The position numbers were made by a program, and so were the translations under genes. Positions 5,501 through 7,643 of a stretch of DNA of 7,643 nucleotides are shown here, piece after piece (position 1 is the first letter of the stretch; the number at the start of each line of letters is the position of its first letter). Where the stretch lies: assembly GCA_031265345.1 (NCBI GenBank), contig JAISCU010000444.1:1-7643 (forward strand). Direction: 5' to 3'. The stretch is from Bifidobacteriaceae bacterium (GTDB taxonomy: Bacteria > Actinomycetota > Actinomycetes > Actinomycetales > WQXJ01). The notes beneath the pieces are model-generated. The model searched no databases and was not told the DNA's origin. It worked only from the letters and a program-made list of their open reading frames with translations.

Positions 5501-7643
5501 CCCACTGCCAGGCTGTGGCGCTGGTGGCGGGATCGGTGCCGTCGGTGGTCACCATGATTTTCTGCTCCGAGTAGTCGATATCCGCCGTGACGTAGACGCG
5601 GTCCTTTGCGTTCACCAGGACGTAGCTCGTGATGCTCGGGTCAGCGTTCTCGTCCACCCGCGGTGAAATCTGCGGAACGACGAGGCCCTTGTGATCGGTG
5701 ATGTCTTCGGTCTCTTTATTGACCGGGGTGTAGATCTCCGTGACGACAGCCGACTGGTCGATCTCGCCAACGCCCGCCTTGATCTTGTCTTTGGTGTTCG
5801 GGTCGTAGGCGGGCTCGATATCGGGGGGCGGGTCCTTTTCCTCGAACGCCACCGTGAACTGCCGGCTCACCTTCGGGGCGACGGCCTGGTCGGCGATTGT
5901 GACGGTGGCGACATGGCCGTTGCCGGCGGTGGGCTGCACTATGGTGACCGCGCCAGTCGGGTTGACCGCCGCTACCGGGCCTACCGCGTTCGGGTCGTCC
6001 ACCTTGACCGTGTACCGGAGGGTGCCCTGATCGAAACCCGCCACGGCTGTCCCTCCGTAGGTGATGCCCTCGATGGAGGCCTTGCCGACGCCCTGGATGT
6101 CGCCAAGGGTGACCTCCTTGGCTTTCATCCACTGGCCCTGCATCGTGACGCGGATCTGATCCACTGCCACGGTGGAGTCGAAGGGGACTTCATAGAAGCC
6201 GAGCGTCTGGTTGACGCTCGTGCTGCCTATTGTCTTCCAGCCCTCGGAGGCTGTGCGGCCTTCCACCAGAATGCCGTCCGGCGCCTGCTCCTGGAACGTG
6301 ACGGCGACTTTGCTCGCCGTGACGAACCCGTCGGCGAACTGGTAGGTGATCGCCGAGTCGGCCTTCGGCCAGGTCGACCAGACCGAGTTCGCGTTGTTGT
6401 CGCAAGCGCTCGCGCCCGTGGACCCCTCCTGAAAGGTGACGTTGAAGGCGAGCCCGGAAATACCGCAGTTCGTGAAGGCGAGGGCGGGCTGGGTGCCAGG
6501 GTCGTCCCCGCCTTGGAGATCCGCCGGGTCGGTGATGCCGTCGTAGTCGTTGGCCACACCCAGCTTGCCTTCGTAACCTTGCGCGCTGACGCCGGCTGCG
6601 GTCCACTTGTCGCCGCCCTTGAGGGCGGGATAGCGCACGATGAATTTCTGCGCGCTCGGCCATCCGCTCATTTGCTGCTTCGCCGCGCGGTAGGCCGTGT
6701 CATCGAACTCTGTCATCCGCACAGCCGTGGCCTTGAGGGTGAGCGTGTCGGACAGGTCGCCCATCTGGTCGGTCCACCAGTCGCCCGAGTCGACGGCCCC
6801 CGCGTAGCCGTAGGCGTCCGTGCCTTGGCGCGACAGCGAGTCGCTGTAGTTGCAGTCGATCCAGTTGGCAATGTCGCCTTGATTGCACACGGCAGACGGC
6901 CCCACCCACTGGCGGGTTGTCTGCGGGTAGTCGCGCCCAAACGCCGGCGTCTCGATCACGGCGTAGTCGCCATTGGCGTCCGCGGTGTCCCAGTCGGCCT
7001 TCAGTTGGCCCACCCGCTCGCCCATGGCTTCGGCGTAGTCGCTGGTGCCGTTCCTGCCGTCCGCGTCCACGCCCAGTGACGCGCCCGGCCTTGCGTGCGA
7101 GCTCGTGATCTTGTACGGGCCTTCGGCCTTGTCTGCCGTCATGATGAGCACATGGGACGCGGAGTAGTCCGCCTTCATTTCCCAATGCGACCAGATCGCG
7201 TACTTGTACGATCCGTCGCTCTGCTTGGCCCTGGTGAACGAAATGCGTTCCAGTTTCGCGTTCGCCACTGGATGCGTGGTGACGCCGTGCTCGTCGACGA
7301 ACTCGGTGTCTGGCCCCAGGACGGGCGCGTCCTGGAATTTCCTCTTGCTTTGCCAGTCCTCCCCCCGGTACAGCCACAGGGTCTGGCCTGTGTATTCGCC
7401 ACCGGATGAGATGTCGAGTTGCGTGGCGCCGATGGAGTAGTAGTACCCGTCGACATCTCGGTTGTCGAGGCCTGGCGACTGCATGTCGCTGCCGTCGAGT
7501 TTCTTCCCCGTGGCGTTGTCAATTGTGATGACGCCCGAGGATTCAGCGTGCGCGGTTCCGATGGGTATCTGGTTGAACGCTCCGGATACTGCGGCGCCCA
7601 GCACGGCCACCGCAAGACCCCGCGCCAGTTTTCTGGCCGCGAT
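2583..7643 (-). CDS. Large LPxTG-anchored GH43-family (exo-1,3-galactanase-like) multidomain surface protein, 5' partial
   Basis: Likely an extracellular glycosidase fixed to the cell wall, acting on beta-1,3-galactan-type glycans. Residues are numbered from the GTG at 7610, but the frame stays open to the window edge and the preceding 11 codons supply the Arg/Lys n-region of a signal peptide, so the true start lies outside. Cleavage is probable after AHA (residue 22). Residues 23-166 and ~816-995 resemble the two parts of a GH43 propeller (LER, HWE, GPY; then SRD, HREAP, TSGxSGW, NQAxY). Between them lie an unassigned part (167-370), a galactose-binding-like sandwich (~375-505), an Ig/cadherin-like domain (~508-592) and two chitobiase-C-terminal-like domains (~640-750, ~757-815). 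After the propeller come an F5/8C-like module (~1103-1262), FIVAR (~1264-1343), three MBG/YDG-like repeats (~1346-1608), a Thr-Pro linker, LPVTG (1639-1643), a membrane helix and an RRR tail. The stop is TGA at 2583-2585. Fold and anchoring are well supported; the substrate is inferred. Confidence 0.93.
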   Translation of the reverse strand: MAARKLARGLAVAVLGAAVSGAFNQIPIGTAHAESSGVITIDNATGKKLDGSDMQSPGLDNRDVDGYYYSIGATQLDISSGGEYTGQTLWLYRGEDWQSKRKFQDAPVLGPDTEFVDEHGVTTHPVANAKLERISFTRAKQSDGSYKYAIWSHWEMKADYSASHVLIMTADKAEGPYKITSSHARPGASLGVDADGRNGTSDYAEAMGERVGQLKADWDTADANGDYAVIETPAFGRDYPQTTRQWVGPSAVCNQGDIANWIDCNYSDSLSRQGTDAYGYAGAVDSGDWWTDQMGDLSDTLTLKATAVRMTEFDDTAYRAAKQQMSGWPSAQKFIVRYPALKGGDKWTAAGVSAQGYEGKLGVANDYDGITDPADLQGGDDPGTQPALAFTNCGISGLAFNVTFQEGSTGASACDNNANSVWSTWPKADSAITYQFADGFVTASKVAVTFQEQAPDGILVEGRTASEGWKTIGSTSVNQTLGFYEVPFDSTVAVDQIRVTMQGQWMKAKEVTLGDIQGVGKASIEGITYGGTAVAGFDQGTLRYTVKVDDPNAVGPVAAVNPTGAVTIVQPTAGNGHVATVTIADQAVAPKVSRQFTVAFEEKDPPPDIEPAYDPNTKDKIKAGVGEIDQSAVVTEIYTPVNKETEDITDHKGLVVPQISPRVDENADPSITSYVLVNAKDRVYVTADIDYSEQKIMVTTDGTDPATSATAWQWDNRWNVPNQQFSSLPKGSDGLVTVKAVTVDLSGGTASEAATTKFKIAATDEEKAAVPVFEPVVNFKSGDYSASDGSMFGYHEMRVLSPTYGAEVYYTMDGSNPTPPRYGQNIGYGSRDYVLYHDDQAFGGDGEVYMITGSDHIYMRVWGTTGDVTNVVPTEEYDVFVGKHREAPQAVRSPGGDYVYLFTSGQSGWYKNQAMYSRTADISAGFGRERDQYGYSRDDGGVEPGDVWTDLQPFADATTWQTQVGGVWNLGTKDNPQYLFNGSRWIEYDRTSSTTVYLPLTIDDEALGLGGDTGDFKDLGTGWLSGSGSSIVIGAVKGEVYQPEPGKVVVDYTQRTNVRFDPDDRASNRVWPDQETDEQVAISQTPGAYDPADHTPRVIDYQKTVKMGPCDVVPQVEVDWETCAGGANEQVGIIRHYDVGTAFDGRYHDMAAWDKTEEAYKGSGVDFFITLDLGQERKLSNIALSFKEVGGSDAAHRYRLLATNGDPTSADTKWDVLVNTAGNLIPGFQAHDFAGQDKTYRYVKFQNVGVYDVVHKSSAAWARGLLEMTVRAEKVTPLEVSALEAAVAEGTTLATLTGRFSPESLTALNEKLAEAVQLLQELRVEGQDTTHTQAEVDAAAEDLADAIQRLETLTAPARSAVVIVGSAQLVETGAEQTAELPVSAVGLRAGDTLSTTSVPVSGTAPGQYESALTPDAVGILRGGVDVTGDYDITIIQGRLTITAAGAPPPISINAAELSLRPETKVYGEADPASWVVLGLPDGWDEDDYLVVVVRDAGESVGDRSVSAAHLVILNPAYRLEGDATTILGTLTIQPRPITLTVDKLEATATGEPVKVALPVRVTGGGLASGDTLATTAVEVSGTQPGVYPSELDAVSITRAGAEQSGNYDLAIVQGSLTISPAATPTPTPTPTPTPSLTPTAPSATPRQSGLPVTGSNVGAFAGLSLLSLAAAGALLGWRRRLLGRST
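2601..2696 (-). other. LPxTG cell-wall sorting signal
   Basis: LPVTG is encoded at 2682-2696. It is followed by a short spacer, about 20 hydrophobic residues (GAFAGLSLLSLAAAGALLGW) and a positively charged RRR tail close to the C-terminus. This is the standard three-part signal cut by a class A- or E-like sortase between Thr and Gly and joined to peptidoglycan. No sortase gene is present in the window. Confidence 0.95.
2741..2776 (-). repeat. Two perfect 18-bp tandem copies encoding Thr-Pro linker
   Basis: The 18-bp unit tcggagtcggcgtggggg occurs twice without a mismatch (2741-2758, 2759-2776) and encodes the (Thr-Pro)n wall-spanning linker just before the sorting signal. Perfect short tandem repeats of a multiple of three bases can gain or lose copies by slippage, which would change linker length without shifting the frame. 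Confidence 0.9.
2787..3575 (-). repeat. Three tandem MBG/YDG-like beta repeats near the C-terminus of the surface protein
   Basis: Units 1 (residues ~1346-1433) and 3 (~1523-1608) are clearly related. They share the order ELPV or ALPV, then GDTLxTTxVxVSGTxPGxY, then SGNYD or TGDYD, then IxQGxLTI. The middle unit (~1438-1522) has the canonical MBG opening VYGEADP and ends GTLTIQPR. These domains usually act as stalk or spacer modules in bacterial surface proteins, holding the catalytic head away from the wall. The sequence has diverged too far at DNA level for recent duplication. Confidence 0.8.
7545..7643 (-). other. Sec signal peptide (N-terminal end outside window)
   Basis: Reading in frame from the window edge gives IAARKLARGLAVAVLGAAVS followed by AFNQIPIGTAHA and then ESSG. 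A basic n-region (RK, R), a hydrophobic Ala/Val/Leu core and an AHA cleavage motif make a classic Sec signal peptide. The GTG at 7608-7610 falls inside the hydrophobic core and would remove the positive n-region, so it is an unlikely start. The true start codon should lie a few to a few tens of codons beyond 7643. Confidence 0.88.

Noticed and set aside
5691..7079. 462-residue plus-strand open frame
   Set aside because: Antisense to the surface-protein gene, with biased composition and no recognisable domain.
7608..7610. GTG as translation start of the large surface protein
   Set aside because: It lies within the hydrophobic core of a signal peptide whose basic n-region is encoded upstream in the same open frame.

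Overview
The window is about two-thirds GC, with GTG starts, G/C-rich third codon positions, an LPxTG sortase-anchored surface protein and a primase family typical of Actinobacteria. It most likely comes from a host- or gut-associated, carbohydrate-degrading actinobacterium. Genus cannot be fixed from the sequence. Every well-supported gene lies on the minus strand, so transcription runs from right to left.

The right two thirds (2583 to the window edge at 7643) is one very large secreted protein gene, cut off at its 5' end by the window. From N- to C-terminus it encodes a signal peptide, the first part of a GH43 five-bladed propeller, about 650 inserted residues of carbohydrate-binding-like and Ig-like modules, the rest of the same propeller, a discoidin/F5-8C-type module, a FIVAR helical module, three MBG/YDG-like repeats, a Thr-Pro linker and an LPVTG sorting signal. 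The conserved positions resemble the exo-beta-1,3-galactanase-like GH43 branch. The protein is therefore probably a cell-wall-anchored enzyme acting on galactan or arabinogalactan glycans. A perfect 15-bp hairpin follows the gene as its likely terminator.

About 500 bases without a convincing gene (2084-2582) separate it from an intact AraC/XylS-family regulator. The next genes are a short ORF whose first ~45 residues look like the N-terminus of an ArdC-type ssDNA-binding protein, and a compact primase-polymerase (Prim-Pol) whose GTG start overlaps the preceding stop. ArdC-like and Prim-Pol genes are typical cargo of actinobacterial plasmids and integrative elements, so the left third looks like part of a mobile element, probably partly eroded. 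A possible C-terminal tail of an unknown plus-strand gene meets the Prim-Pol gene tail-to-tail at the left edge.

The most notable observation is the GH43 propeller split by ~650 residues of other modules while all expected active-site positions appear to be kept.
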